Shown: in pieces, positions 41,131 through 49,569 of the stretch | Layout: each line of letters starts with the position of its first letter | How positions within the stretch are numbered: position 1 is the stretch's first letter | Origin: Dyella sp. 2HG41-7 | Lineage (GTDB): Bacteria > Pseudomonadota > Gammaproteobacteria > Xanthomonadales > Rhodanobacteraceae | Length of the DNA stretch: 64,000 bases | NCBI RefSeq assembly: GCF_021390675.1 | Contig: NZ_JAJEJV010000003.1 | Span: 172,293-236,292, forward strand | Direction: 5' to 3' | Notes under the pieces: generated by a model | Database searches by the model: none | What the model was told of the DNA's origin: nothing | The model's input: only the letters and a program-made list of their open reading frames with translations | Position numbers and translations under genes: made by a program

Positions 41131-44100
41131 ATGCGCCACGCCATCGTGACCCAACCGATTCTCACCTCCGAACTGCCCACCGCCATCGAGCCCGCCCGCG
41201 CGCGCATCACCGCCGCCTGGCTGCGCGACGAAACCGAGGCCGTCAACGATCTGCTCGCCCAAGCCACGCTGCCGCCGGTCGAACGCGAAAAAGTGATCGA
41301 TCTCGCCGCCGATCTGGTGACGCGCGTGCGTGCCCGCGTGAAAGATCAGAGCGCGGTCGAATCCTTTATGCGCCAGTACGACCTTTCCAGCGAGGAAGGC
41401 GTGTTGCTGATGTGCGTCGCCGAAGCGTTGTTGCGCATTCCCGACAAAGCCACCGCCGATAAACTGATTCGCGACAAACTCGGCGATGCGAACTGGAAGA
41501 AGCATCTCGGCCAAAGCGAATCGCTGTTCGTCAACGCCTCCACGTGGGGCTTGATGCTCACCGGCAAGCTGGTGAATCTCGCCGAAGAAACGCGCCACGA
41601 TTTCACTGGAGCATTGCGCCGCCTGGTCGGTCGCGCGGGCGAGCCGGCGATTCGCTTGGCCGTGCGTCAGGCGATGCGCATCATGGGCCATCAATTCGTG
41701 ATGGGCCAGACCATTGGCGAAGCGCTGGATCGCTGCGCGAAACCCGAGTACGCGGTGTATCGCTACTCCTACGACATGCTCGGTGAATCCGCGCTCACCG
41801 CGGAAACGGCCGAGCGCTACCAGCAGGATTACCGCAACGCCATCGCCGCCATCGGTTCGCGCGGTCCGTTCGCGAACCACACGGATGCGCCGTCGATCTC
41901 GGTCAAACTTTCCGCGCTGCATCCGCGTTACGAATTGATGAACCGCGAACGCGCGCGCCGCGATCTCACCGCGAAATTGCTGGAACTGTCGCAACTGGCG
42001 ATGAAGCAAGGCATCGCGCTCTCGGTCGACGCCGAAGAGGCCGACCGTCTGGAACTTTCACTGGACATCATCGGCGATGTGTTCGCGCATCCGTCGCTGC
42101 AAGGCTGGAACGGCTTAGGCATCGTGGTGCAGGCGTACTCCAAGCGCACGCCGTTTGTGATCGATTGGCTGATCGAAACCGCGCGCGCCACGGGTCGCCG
42201 CTGGTACGTGCGCCTGGTGAAGGGCGCGTACTGGGACGCCGAGGTGAAACGCGCGCAGGAACTTGGCCTGTCCGGTTATCCGCTCTACACACGCAAGCCG
42301 AACACCGACGTGTCGTATCTCGCCTGTGCGCACAAGTTGTTCGATGCGGGCAGCGATTTGATCTATCCGCAATTCGCCACGCACAACGCGCACACCATCG
42401 CCGCCGTGCATCACGTTTCGCGCGGACGTCCGTTCGAATTCCAGCGCCTGCACGGCATGGGCACGGATTTGTACGCCGAAGTGATCGGCAAAGAGAACCT
42501 CAACGTGCCGTGCCGCGTGTATGCGCCGGTGGGTACGCACGAAGATCTGCTGCCTTACCTGGTGCGTCGTTTGCTGGAGAACGGCGCCAACACCAGCTTC
42601 GTCAATCGCGTGGTGGACGAAACACTGCCGGTGCGCGATCTCGTGGCCGATCCCTGCGAAACGGTGCGCCGCTTCGCTTCCATTTCGCATCCGCGCATTC
42701 CTCTGCCGGTCAATCTCTTCGGTGACACTTCTGCGCTCGCGCAGAACTCCAATTTTGTATCCAGGAAGAATTCTATGGGCGTTAATTTCTCCAACGACAA
42801 CGAACTGAAGGCTCTCGCCGAGGCGGTCAACGCCAAGTCCGGTCCGTGGACCGCGACGCCGCTGGTGCCGGGCGCGCAAAGCAACGGCCCCACGGTGCAG
42901 GTCACCAATCCGGCCGATCGCCGCCAAGTGGTGGGCAGCTACGTCAGCGCGGATGCCGCGCTTGTCGACAAGGCGCTCGCCAACGGCGTCGCCGCCCAAC
43001 CGAATTGGGATCGTCTGCCGGCCGCCAGCCGCGCCGCGATTCTTGAACACGCTGCGGAATTGCTCGAAGCGCGCCGTGGCGAATTTATCGCGCTGTGCGT
43101 GCGCGAAGCCGGCAAGAGCCTGCCCGATTCGATCGCCGAAATTCGCGAAGCGGCCGACTTCCTGCGTTACTACGCCGCCATGGCGCGTCGCTTGTTCGGC
43201 CATCCGGAGCAACTGCCCGGTCCGACTGGCGAGAGCAATCAGTTGTTCCTCAACGGTCGCGGCGTGTTCGTGTGCATCAGCCCATGGAACTTCCCGTTGG
43301 CGATTTTCCTGGGCCAGGTTTCCGCCGCGCTCGCCGCCGGCAACAGCGTGATCGCCAAGCCTGCGGAACAAACCAGCCTGATCGGTTACGTCGCCGTGCA
43401 GTTGCTGCACGAAGCGGGCGTGCCGACCGATGTGCTGCAGTATCTTCCGGGCGATGGCGCCGTCGTGGGCGCAGCGCTCACCAAAGATCCGCGCGTTTCA
43501 GGCGTCGCATTTACCGGCTCCACCGAAACCGCGTGGGCGATCAATCGCACGCTCGCCGCGCGCAATGCGCCGATCGCCGCGCTGATCGCTGAAACGGGCG
43601 GCCAGAACGCAATGATCGCCGACTCTTCCGCATTGCCGGAGCAGGTGGTCAAAGATGTGATCGCCTCCGCGTTCCAATCTGCCGGCCAGCGTTGCTCCGC
43701 CGCGCGCGTGCTATTCGTGCAGGAAGACATCGCGGACAAAGTCGTCGGCATGCTCGCCGGCGCGATGGGTGAATTGAAGGTCGGCGATCCCGGGCAGCTT
43801 TCCACCGACGTGGGCCCGGTGATCGACAACGACGCGCTGAAGATCCTCACCGATCACGCCGCGCGCATGGACAAGGAAGCCAAGAAAGTCGCCGAAGCCA
43901 AGCTCGATCCGGCCGCCACGTCGAACGGTACGTTCTTCGCGCCGCGCGCTTACGAAATTTTGTCGCTCGGTGTGCTTCAACGCGAAATCTTCGGCCCCGT
44001 GCTGCATGTGATCCGCTGGAACGGCAACGATCTCCCGAAGGTGATCGATGCGATCAACGCCACCGGTTACGGTCTCACGCTCGGCGTGCACAGCCGCATC

Positions 44101-44334
44101 GACGACACCGTGGAATACATCCGCAGCCATGCGCGCGTCGGCAACTGCTACGTCAACCGCAACCAGATCGGCGCGGTGGTCGGCGTGCAGCCGTTCGGCG
44201 GCGAAAGCCTGTCCGGCACCGGCCCGAAGGCGGGTGGTCCGCACTATCTGCTGCGTTTCGCGGGCGAGCGCACGCTTACCATCAACACCACGGCGGCGGG
44301 CGGCAATGCGTCGCTGCTGACGATCGGCGAGTAA
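41131..44334 (+). CDS. putA: Bifunctional proline dehydrogenase / L-glutamate gamma-semialdehyde dehydrogenase
   Basis: 1067 residues. It oxidises proline to glutamate in two steps. The FAD-dependent PRODH barrel spans about 160-480 (YRYSYDMLGESALT, GYPLYTRKPNTDVSYLACA). The NAD-dependent aldehyde dehydrogenase domain spans about 570-1040, with ISPWNFPLAIFLGQ, FTGSTETAW, ETGGQNAMI near 820 and the catalytic Cys near 855 in SAGQRCSAAR. The N-terminal ribbon-helix-helix domain that makes the longer E. coli PutA a repressor is missing, so this is the short, non-DNA-binding type. The start at 41131 has a weak ribosome site. Confidence 0.96.
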   Translation: MRHAIVTQPILTSELPTAIEPARARITAAWLRDETEAVNDLLAQATLPPVEREKVIDLAADLVTRVRARVKDQSAVESFMRQYDLSSEEGVLLMCVAEALLRIPDKATADKLIRDKLGDANWKKHLGQSESLFVNASTWGLMLTGKLVNLAEETRHDFTGALRRLVGRAGEPAIRLAVRQAMRIMGHQFVMGQTIGEALDRCAKPEYAVYRYSYDMLGESALTAETAERYQQDYRNAIAAIGSRGPFANHTDAPSISVKLSALHPRYELMNRERARRDLTAKLLELSQLAMKQGIALSVDAEEADRLELSLDIIGDVFAHPSLQGWNGLGIVVQAYSKRTPFVIDWLIETARATGRRWYVRLVKGAYWDAEVKRAQELGLSGYPLYTRKPNTDVSYLACAHKLFDAGSDLIYPQFATHNAHTIAAVHHVSRGRPFEFQRLHGMGTDLYAEVIGKENLNVPCRVYAPVGTHEDLLPYLVRRLLENGANTSFVNRVVDETLPVRDLVADPCETVRRFASISHPRIPLPVNLFGDTSALAQNSNFVSRKNSMGVNFSNDNELKALAEAVNAKSGPWTATPLVPGAQSNGPTVQVTNPADRRQVVGSYVSADAALVDKALANGVAAQPNWDRLPAASRAAILEHAAELLEARRGEFIALCVREAGKSLPDSIAEIREAADFLRYYAAMARRLFGHPEQLPGPTGESNQLFLNGRGVFVCISPWNFPLAIFLGQVSAALAAGNSVIAKPAEQTSLIGYVAVQLLHEAGVPTDVLQYLPGDGAVVGAALTKDPRVSGVAFTGSTETAWAINRTLAARNAPIAALIAETGGQNAMIADSSALPEQVVKDVIASAFQSAGQRCSAARVLFVQEDIADKVVGMLAGAMGELKVGDPGQLSTDVGPVIDNDALKILTDHAARMDKEAKKVAEAKLDPAATSNGTFFAPRAYEILSLGVLQREIFGPVLHVIRWNGNDLPKVIDAINATGYGLTLGVHSRIDDTVEYIRSHARVGNCYVNRNQIGAVVGVQPFGGESLSGTGPKAGGPHYLLRFAGERTLTINTTAAGGNASLLTIGE

Positions 44335-44346
44335 CCTCGCGCTACT

Positions 44347-44501
44347 CCCTCTCCCCTTTGGGGAGAGGGCTGGGGTGAGGGGCCACCCTCGCGCCGACGC
44401 TCGCGAACCTACGCGAAATCATTCGGTAGAAACCCTCACAAGCATGCTAATTGCGGCAAGCCCGGCCCCTCAGCCCAACCCTCTCCCCGAAGGGGAGAGG
44501 G
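44347..44501. repeat. REPIN-like pair of inverted 38-bp repeats
   Basis: Unit 1 (44347-44384) starts with the hairpin CCCTCTCCCC-TTT-GGGGAGAGGG followed by CTGGGGTGAGGGGCC. Unit 2 (44464-44501) is its inverted copy with about four mismatches. The CCCTCTCCCC...GGGTGAGGG core is a well-known dispersed REP type in proteobacteria. The first hairpin may also help end putA transcription. A longer reading of the next gene would translate unit 2 (PNPLPEGERALS), a common mis-annotation. Confidence 0.85.
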
Positions 44502-44521
44502 CGTTGAGCGCGCGGCGTTGT

Positions 44522-45298
44522 ATGGATTCTCGCGACACATCGGGAAAAAGCGCCAGGCAATACATTTCGCTGTTTGCTTGCGCGTTGGTTCTTCTGATGC
44601 TCGCGTTGCCCGCGACTGCGTTGTCGCAAAACAATTCCGAAGCAAGCTTTTTCAACGCGCTGCAATTGGGTTCTTCGCAGCACGTTCGTTATCTCGATGC
44701 GAACGGCAAACCGCTGGATTACAGCGATTTCGCGCAACAACTGCAGCAACGCCGCACCTACAGCATGACGCGCGACCGCCACGCCGGCCTCGCCGTGCTG
44801 CGTCTGCGTCCGGCCGGCGCGCATGCCGGTGAGCCAGGACGCTTTGCGTTCGGACGCGGCGATACGTTTCCGCCATTTGAATTGCCATCGCTGCACGGCG
44901 ACATGCAGCGTTTGGAAAATTTCGGCGGCCGCTACACGCTGGTGAGTTTCTTCTTCGCCGAATGCGCGCCGTGCATGGCCGAGGTTCCCACGCTCAACGC
45001 TTACGCTGCCCAACACGGCGAGATGAACTTTGTCGCCGTCACGTTCGAAGATGCGTCCCGCGCGCAGCAATTCATCGCCGCACACGGCTTGACGTGGAAT
45101 GTGCTCTATCACGGCGAATCGCTGACCGACACGCTCGGCATCGGCGTTTATCCCACCTTGATGCTGATCGATCCCGAAGGCCGCGTCGCCGGGGCGGCGG
45201 TCGGCATGACCATGAGCGACGACCCGGCCAAACGACTGAACGATCTTGGTGGCTGGATCGAGCAGTGGAAGCACGCAACGTCGCGCCCGAAGTCTTAA
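44522..45298 (+). CDS. Thioredoxin-fold TlpA/redoxin-like exported protein
   Basis: 258 residues. An N-terminal hydrophobic segment (about 16-38, ending ATALS-QN) is a signal peptide or anchor. A less conserved middle is followed by a TlpA-type thioredoxin domain (about 125-255): FPPFELPSLHG, active site CAPC in FFFAECAPCMAEVPTLN, GIGVYPTLMLIDPEGRV with the cis-Pro. It probably acts in periplasmic disulfide or redox chemistry. The ATG at 44522 lies just after the REPIN, without a clear ribosome-binding site. Confidence 0.78.
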   Translation: MDSRDTSGKSARQYISLFACALVLLMLALPATALSQNNSEASFFNALQLGSSQHVRYLDANGKPLDYSDFAQQLQQRRTYSMTRDRHAGLAVLRLRPAGAHAGEPGRFAFGRGDTFPPFELPSLHGDMQRLENFGGRYTLVSFFFAECAPCMAEVPTLNAYAAQHGEMNFVAVTFEDASRAQQFIAAHGLTWNVLYHGESLTDTLGIGVYPTLMLIDPEGRVAGAAVGMTMSDDPAKRLNDLGGWIEQWKHATSRPKS

Positions 45299-45303
45299 AG
45301 CCT

Positions 45304-45379
45304 GGTCGTTCTAACAAAGTCATCACGCCAACTTGTGCGGCGCGCCAACCATGCCGCCGCCACCCGTGTTAGAACGGAC
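45304..45379. repeat. Long inverted repeat upstream of the AraC-type gene
   Basis: CGTTCTAACA (45307-45316) and TGTTAGAACG (45367-45376) are exact 10-bp inverted copies; with one bulge the match extends to GGTC/GACC outside. The arms are 50 bases apart and begin right after the thioredoxin-like gene. It could be a terminator stem without a T tract, or paired operator sites for the regulator that starts at 45418. Confidence 0.5.
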
Positions 45380-45417
45380 CTCTGCGCCGATGAGGGTCGG
45401 CCCGGGGATGGGTAGTC

Positions 45418-46497
45418 ATGTCACAAGTGGCAATCGAAACGCAGCAGTCGCGGCGCGTGTCGTCGTCGTCGATGGAACCCGATCCGCGCGCGCAAGCCGC
45501 CGATATTCCGCCCAACGTCTTGGTGCATTTGACTGAATTCGCGGCGAGCCGGGGCATCTCCAGCGAATCGTGGTTTGCCGGTCTTGGCGTTACGCGGCAA
45601 CAGATCAACGATCCCAGCGTACGCGTGTCGTATCGGCAAGCGCGCATCATCATCAGCCGCGGCTTGCGCGTACTGCGCGATCCTGCGCTGGGACTCCTAA
45701 TCGGACGCAACGAAAGCATCGGCAGTTTCGGTTTGCTGGGCTTGGCGATGATGACCTCGCGCAATTTTGGCGAAGCGATGAACGTGGGTATCGAGAACCA
45801 CAAAATTTGCGGCAGTTTGCTCGATGTAGATTTCGCAGCGACGGATGCGCAAACGGTTGCGGTGCAGGCATGGCCGCGCTTCGGCGAAATCGAGTTGTTG
45901 CCGTTCCTGTGCGAAGAACTGTTTTCCAGTTGCCTGGCCATCGCACGCGAATTGGTGGGCCCCAAGATCGTTCCGGTGCGCATGGAATTCACCTATCCCG
46001 CGCCCTCTTACGCCACCGAATACGCCGCCACGTTCCAATCCGAAGTGCGCTTCGGCGCGCAACACAATCGCATCGTGGTGGACGCCACGTGGCTGGCGCA
46101 TCCATTGCCGGGTTACAACCCGCTGACGTCGCGACAGGCGCTGGCGCTATGTCATCAACAATTGCGCGGGACCGGCGGTTCCGACGAAATCGTCGGCTCC
46201 GTCGAACGCCTGCTGCGCAGTCGTTTGCGCGACCATCCGCGTCTTACGGAAGTCGCACGCACGCTTCATCTCAGCGAACGCTCGCTACGCCGCAAGCTCG
46301 CTGACAGCGGCCGCATCTTCCGAGAAATTCATGATCGCGTGCGCGCCGAACGCGCACTGGAACTGTTGCACGCCGGGCAACTAAGCGTGGCAGAAATCGG
46401 CATCGAGCTCGGCTTCAGCGACCCGCGCGAATTTCGTCGCGCATTCAAGCGCTGGACTGGTATGCCGCCGCAATTGGCGCGGCGAAGCATGCCTTGA
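45418..46497 (+). CDS. AraC family transcriptional regulator
   Basis: 359 residues. The N-terminal ligand domain of the AraC_arabinose_bd type runs from about 30 to 225 (QARIIISRGLRVLRDPALGL, IGSFGLLGLAMMTSRNFGEA). The C-terminal domain has two helix-turn-helix motifs (about 260-355): LTEVARTLHLSERSLRRKLA and SVAEIGIELGFSDPREFRRA, ending FKRWTGMPPQLARR. The effector is unknown; relatives include OruR/ArgR-like and lipid-related regulators. It stands alone, with no co-directional target gene close by. Confidence 0.9.
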   Translation: MSQVAIETQQSRRVSSSSMEPDPRAQAADIPPNVLVHLTEFAASRGISSESWFAGLGVTRQQINDPSVRVSYRQARIIISRGLRVLRDPALGLLIGRNESIGSFGLLGLAMMTSRNFGEAMNVGIENHKICGSLLDVDFAATDAQTVAVQAWPRFGEIELLPFLCEELFSSCLAIARELVGPKIVPVRMEFTYPAPSYATEYAATFQSEVRFGAQHNRIVVDATWLAHPLPGYNPLTSRQALALCHQQLRGTGGSDEIVGSVERLLRSRLRDHPRLTEVARTLHLSERSLRRKLADSGRIFREIHDRVRAERALELLHAGQLSVAEIGIELGFSDPREFRRAFKRWTGMPPQLARRSMP

Positions 46498-46537
46498 AGA
46501 ATGATTGGCAGATCGCGTAAATCGCTAAGCCGCGAAC

Positions 46538-46927
46538 TCAGCCAACCTTCGCTTTCGCTGTCGACGATTTGCGTTTTGTTGCACGCATGCGACTGGCCGC
46601 CTGCATCTGGTGCGCTGTCATGATCGCCGCGACCAGGCCCGGAAACCGCTGATCGAGTTCCGCGCAGCGCGTGCTGTTGCGCATTTCCACGCCTTGTCGC
46701 TCGCTGCGGATCAATCCCGCTTCGCGTAGCGCGCGGAAGTGTTGGGAAAGCGTGGATTTGGGGATGTCGCGGTCGCTGATCTTCAGGAAGTTGGAGCACG
46801 CCGCGCCACTAGAAATGGCAAGCTCGGCGTAAATGGCGGCGCGCACGGGGTCGGAAAGGGCGTGGAGAATGCCCTCGACCGTAATATCTTCGATGGATGG
46901 GTGAACCAGGGGCCGCATGACGGTCAT
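46538..46927 (-). CDS. ArsR-type winged-helix repressor
   Basis: 129 residues. The winged-helix domain (about 15-90) has ILHALSDPVRAAIYAEL at its start and the recognition helix in KSTLSQHFRALREAGLIRSE. A single Cys (CSNFLKI) does not make a metal site, so this is probably a non-metal ArsR family member. A basic tail (ATKRKSSTAKAKVG) follows. It diverges from an SDR gene with a 21-base near-palindrome between the two starts. The ATG at 46918 is an alternative start. Confidence 0.88.
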   Translation of the reverse strand: MTVMRPLVHPSIEDITVEGILHALSDPVRAAIYAELAISSGAACSNFLKISDRDIPKSTLSQHFRALREAGLIRSERQGVEMRNSTRCAELDQRFPGLVAAIMTAHQMQAASRMRATKRKSSTAKAKVG

Positions 46928-46954
46928 TTTACCGGGCCTTGATTTCTAGTTCTA

Positions 46955-46975
46955 TAGTTCATAAGTTACGAACTA
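46955..46975. promoter_or_regulatory. Near-palindromic operator between arsR-type and SDR genes
   Basis: The core GTTCATAAGTTACGAAC, flanked by TA on the left and TA on the right, is an inverted repeat centred on G46965 with one mismatched pair. It lies 28 bases from the repressor start and 45 bases from the SDR start, the expected place for autoregulation and control of the neighbour. Confidence 0.6.
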
Positions 46976-47019
46976 CGGAATTTCAGAACCCATTCATTCC
47001 ACCACCAGGACACATCCCC

Positions 47020-47766
47020 ATGAGCAAGCTAAAAGGTAAGGTCGCCATCGTTACGGGCGCATCCAAGGGTATCGGCGCGGCTATCGCCAGGGTGCTTGGC
47101 GCCGAGGGCGCCTCGGTTGTCGTCAATTACGCGTCGAGCAAGGCGGGCGCGGATGTCGTGGTCGACGCGATCGTGAAGGCCGGCGGTAAGGCGGTCGCGG
47201 TGCGCGGCGACGTGTCCAAGGCGGCGGATGCGCAGGCGATCGTCGATGCAGCCATCAAGGAGTACGGGCGCCTCGACGTGCTGGTCAACAATTCCGGCGT
47301 GTACGAATTCGCTCCGCTCGAAGCGATCACCGAGGAGCATTACCACAAGCAGTTCAACGTCAACGTGCTGGGTCTGCTGTTGACCACGCAAGCCGCGGGC
47401 AAGCACCTGGGTGAAGGCGCCAGCGTGATCAATGTCGGTTCGCTTGTTACGCGTCTGACGCCGCCGGGTAGTGCGGTGTATACGGCGACGAAAGGCGCCG
47501 TCGATGCCATCACCGGCGTACTCGCGCAGGAACTCGGTCCGCGCAAGATTCGCGTGAACGCGTTGAATCCGGGCATGGTGGAAACGGAAGGCACACATAC
47601 GGCCGGCTTTATCGATTCCGACTTCCACGCGCACGCCGTGCAGCAAACGCCGCTTGGTCGTATCGGCCAGCCGGACGATATCGCAGCGGTTGCGGTGTTC
47701 TTGGCGTCGGACGATTCGCGCTGGCTGACCGGCGAACGTTTCTATGCGGGCGGCGGGATGCGCTGA
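47020..47766 (+). CDS. Short-chain dehydrogenase/reductase
   Basis: A 248-residue classical SDR. Cofactor motif TGASKGIGAAIARVLG, NNSG at strand 4, catalytic Ser in NVGSLV and YTATKGA (YxxxK), and the C-terminal GRIGQPDDIAAVAVFLASDD...GERFYAGGG. It resembles FabG-like or glucose 1-dehydrogenase-like enzymes; the substrate is not predictable. The ATG at 47020 has AGGA 9 bases upstream; the frame further up crosses the operator. Likely controlled by the divergent ArsR-type repressor. Confidence 0.9.
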   Translation: MSKLKGKVAIVTGASKGIGAAIARVLGAEGASVVVNYASSKAGADVVVDAIVKAGGKAVAVRGDVSKAADAQAIVDAAIKEYGRLDVLVNNSGVYEFAPLEAITEEHYHKQFNVNVLGLLLTTQAAGKHLGEGASVINVGSLVTRLTPPGSAVYTATKGAVDAITGVLAQELGPRKIRVNALNPGMVETEGTHTAGFIDSDFHAHAVQQTPLGRIGQPDDIAAVAVFLASDDSRWLTGERFYAGGGMR

Positions 47767-47786
47767 TTCGCGAATGTCGGTCAAAC

Positions 47787-47817
47787 AAACGCCCCGGCAT
47801 CGCGCCGGGGCGTTTTT
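47787..47817 (+). terminator. Intrinsic terminator after the SDR gene
   Basis: AAACGCCCCGGC (47787-47798) and GCCGGGGCGTTT (47804-47815) form a perfect 12-bp stem with an ATCGC loop, followed by TT and C/T bases. It also lies behind the convergent small ORF at 47834-48052. Confidence 0.9.
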
Positions 47818-47833
47818 CTCACTGCCGTATTTT

Positions 47834-48052
47834 TTATTGCGTGCGTACTGTGCCGTCGCCGATACCGAGCAAGAGGCGGACGCTCTTCTTCGGAGCCGCA
47901 GACGCCACAGGCGCCTCGGAAACAACCCCGCGAACGCCGCGCTTTTTGCTGTTCCGACGGCGCAGCGATTGGACCGATTTCACCGACCGCGCCGGTCCGC
48001 GACCGCCGCCAGGACGCCGGTGTAGCCACTTATCTAGCCAGGAAGAACGCAT
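47834..48052 (-). CDS. Small basic protein, hypothetical
   Basis: 72 codons, product starting MRSSWLDKWLHRRPGGGRGP with many Arg/Lys/Ser (SLRRRNSKKRGVRG) and no membrane segment. GGAGG 5 bases before the ATG at 48052 is one of the strongest ribosome-binding sites in the window, and a terminator hairpin lies behind the stop. No family recognised. The strong translation signal argues for a real gene; the low-complexity basic sequence argues against confident calling. Confidence 0.45.
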   Translation of the reverse strand: MRSSWLDKWLHRRPGGGRGPARSVKSVQSLRRRNSKKRGVRGVVSEAPVASAAPKKSVRLLLGIGDGTVRTQ

Positions 48053-48134
48053 GGGAACCTCCATCTCTATTTGATCTGGCATCAAGATAGAGGCTTAACA
48101 CGTCGCCAAAAAGCGATATTCCTGCAAGCTAGAC

Positions 48135-48149
48135 TTGAATGGAATTCAA
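48135..48149. promoter_or_regulatory. 15-bp palindrome upstream of the beta-helix/cytochrome operon
   Basis: TTGAATGGAATTCAA is a perfect inverted repeat (TTGAAT-GGA-ATTCAA) in the 270-base gap between the small basic ORF and the beta-helix lipoprotein gene, 174 bases before the latter's start. It is a candidate operator; no regulator gene is adjacent. Confidence 0.45.
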
Positions 48150-48322
48150 AGTAAGCACACAGCCTGGCGCCGCGACTTAGCACGCTCTCCAGCCCACGAT
48201 GCGCATCCGCACGCACACTGGCCGATTTACCCCCCATACCCGTCCCTTTCGCCCTCCCCCTCACCCCGCGCATGCCTGAAAGTGCGGGCGTATCGCCTTT
48301 ACGGCGTTGGGGAGATCCAAAC

Positions 48323-49558
48323 ATGCGCCATACGTGCACGCTGATCGCCGTTGCGTTGTTGCTCACCGCGTGCGGCGGCAACCAACCCGCGCAGCAAACG
48401 CAGAACGATGCGTCGTTCGAAAGCAAACTCGAACAGCAATTGCTCGACGCCAAGCCAGGCAGCGTTATCGACATACCTGCCGGCCATTACGCGCTCAAGC
48501 GCGGCCTGAGTTTGCGCACCAACGGCGTGACGATTCGCGGCGCCGGCATGGACAAGACCGTGTTGTCGTTCAAGGGCCAGATCGTGGGTCCTGAAGGATT
48601 GCTGGTGAACGCCGACGACTTCACCGTCGAAAACCTCGCCATCGAAGACACGATGGGCGATGCGCTGAAGATCAATCAAGGCAAGAACATCACCATTCAC
48701 GGCGTGCGCATCGAGTGGACCGGCGGCCCCAAGAGCACCAATGGCGCCTACGGCTTGTATCCAGTCAAGACGCAAAACGTGCTGGTGGAAGATTCCGTGG
48801 TGATCGGCGCGTCGGATGCCGGCATCTATGTGGGACAGTCGAACAACATCGTCGTCCGTCGCAATCGCGCCGAGCAGAACGTTGCCGGCATCGAGATCGA
48901 AAATTCGGTGAACGCCGATGTGTATGAAAACATCGCGACGAAAAACACCGGCGGCATTCTGGTCTTCAATATGCCGAATCTATCGCAGGCCGGTCATGCG
49001 TCGCGCGTGTTCAAGAATCATGTCTTCGCCAACAACACCGGCAATTTCGCCAAGAAAGGCGCGGCCGTCGCGAGCGTTCCGGCCGGCTCCGGCGTGGTGG
49101 TGAATTCCAACGACAAAGTGGAAATCTTCGACAACGACATTGCCGACAACCAAACCGCGAACGTCATTATCTCAAGTTATTTCTCCACCAATTATTACAA
49201 TAAGCTCGGCGTCGCGGCGGACTACAACCCGTATCCGAAAGGCATCTACGTCTACGGCAACCGCTTCAAAGGCGGCGGCGATTCGCCGGACGGCCTGGAA
49301 CTGAAAACGCTGAAAGCCGCCGTTTACGGCATCAACGGCAGCTTCCCCGATGTGGTGTGGGACGGCTACGCCGATCCGAAGACACAGGCCGACGGTGCTG
49401 CGCCATCCGACGATCGCATCTGCATCCAGGACAGCAACGGTGTGCTCAACGCCGACGGCCCGCACGGTTACAAAAGTCCCAGCACGGATGCGAAGCCGTT
49501 TCAATGCACGCTTCCCAAGCTGCCGGCGGTTGTGCTGAATCCGGAACCGAAAGTCTGA
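48323..49558 (+). CDS. Parallel beta-helix repeat lipoprotein
   Basis: 411 residues. Lipoprotein signal with lipobox LTAC (Cys17). From about residue 50 to 300 the sequence shows right-handed beta-helix turns, with repeats such as GVTIRGAGMDKTVLSF, FTVENLAIEDTMGDALKI, NITIHGVRIEW, NIVVRRNRAEQNVAGIEIEN and KVEIFDNDIADN. It matches the TIGR03805 type as I remember it, a family paired with the diheme cytochrome encoded next (TIGR03806/SO2930 type). The biochemical role is unknown; beta-helix proteins often bind or cleave polysaccharides. GGGGAG precedes the ATG at 48323. Confidence 0.85.
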   Translation: MRHTCTLIAVALLLTACGGNQPAQQTQNDASFESKLEQQLLDAKPGSVIDIPAGHYALKRGLSLRTNGVTIRGAGMDKTVLSFKGQIVGPEGLLVNADDFTVENLAIEDTMGDALKINQGKNITIHGVRIEWTGGPKSTNGAYGLYPVKTQNVLVEDSVVIGASDAGIYVGQSNNIVVRRNRAEQNVAGIEIENSVNADVYENIATKNTGGILVFNMPNLSQAGHASRVFKNHVFANNTGNFAKKGAAVASVPAGSGVVVNSNDKVEIFDNDIADNQTANVIISSYFSTNYYNKLGVAADYNPYPKGIYVYGNRFKGGGDSPDGLELKTLKAAVYGINGSFPDVVWDGYADPKTQADGAAPSDDRICIQDSNGVLNADGPHGYKSPSTDAKPFQCTLPKLPAVVLNPEPKV

Positions 49559-49569
49559 GAGCGTCGCGC

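Noticed and set aside
44375-44521. 49-codon N-terminal extension of the thioredoxin-like protein
   Set aside because: It translates the REP unit (PNPLPEGERALS), a well-known artefact; the hydrophobic leader starts after the ATG at 44522.
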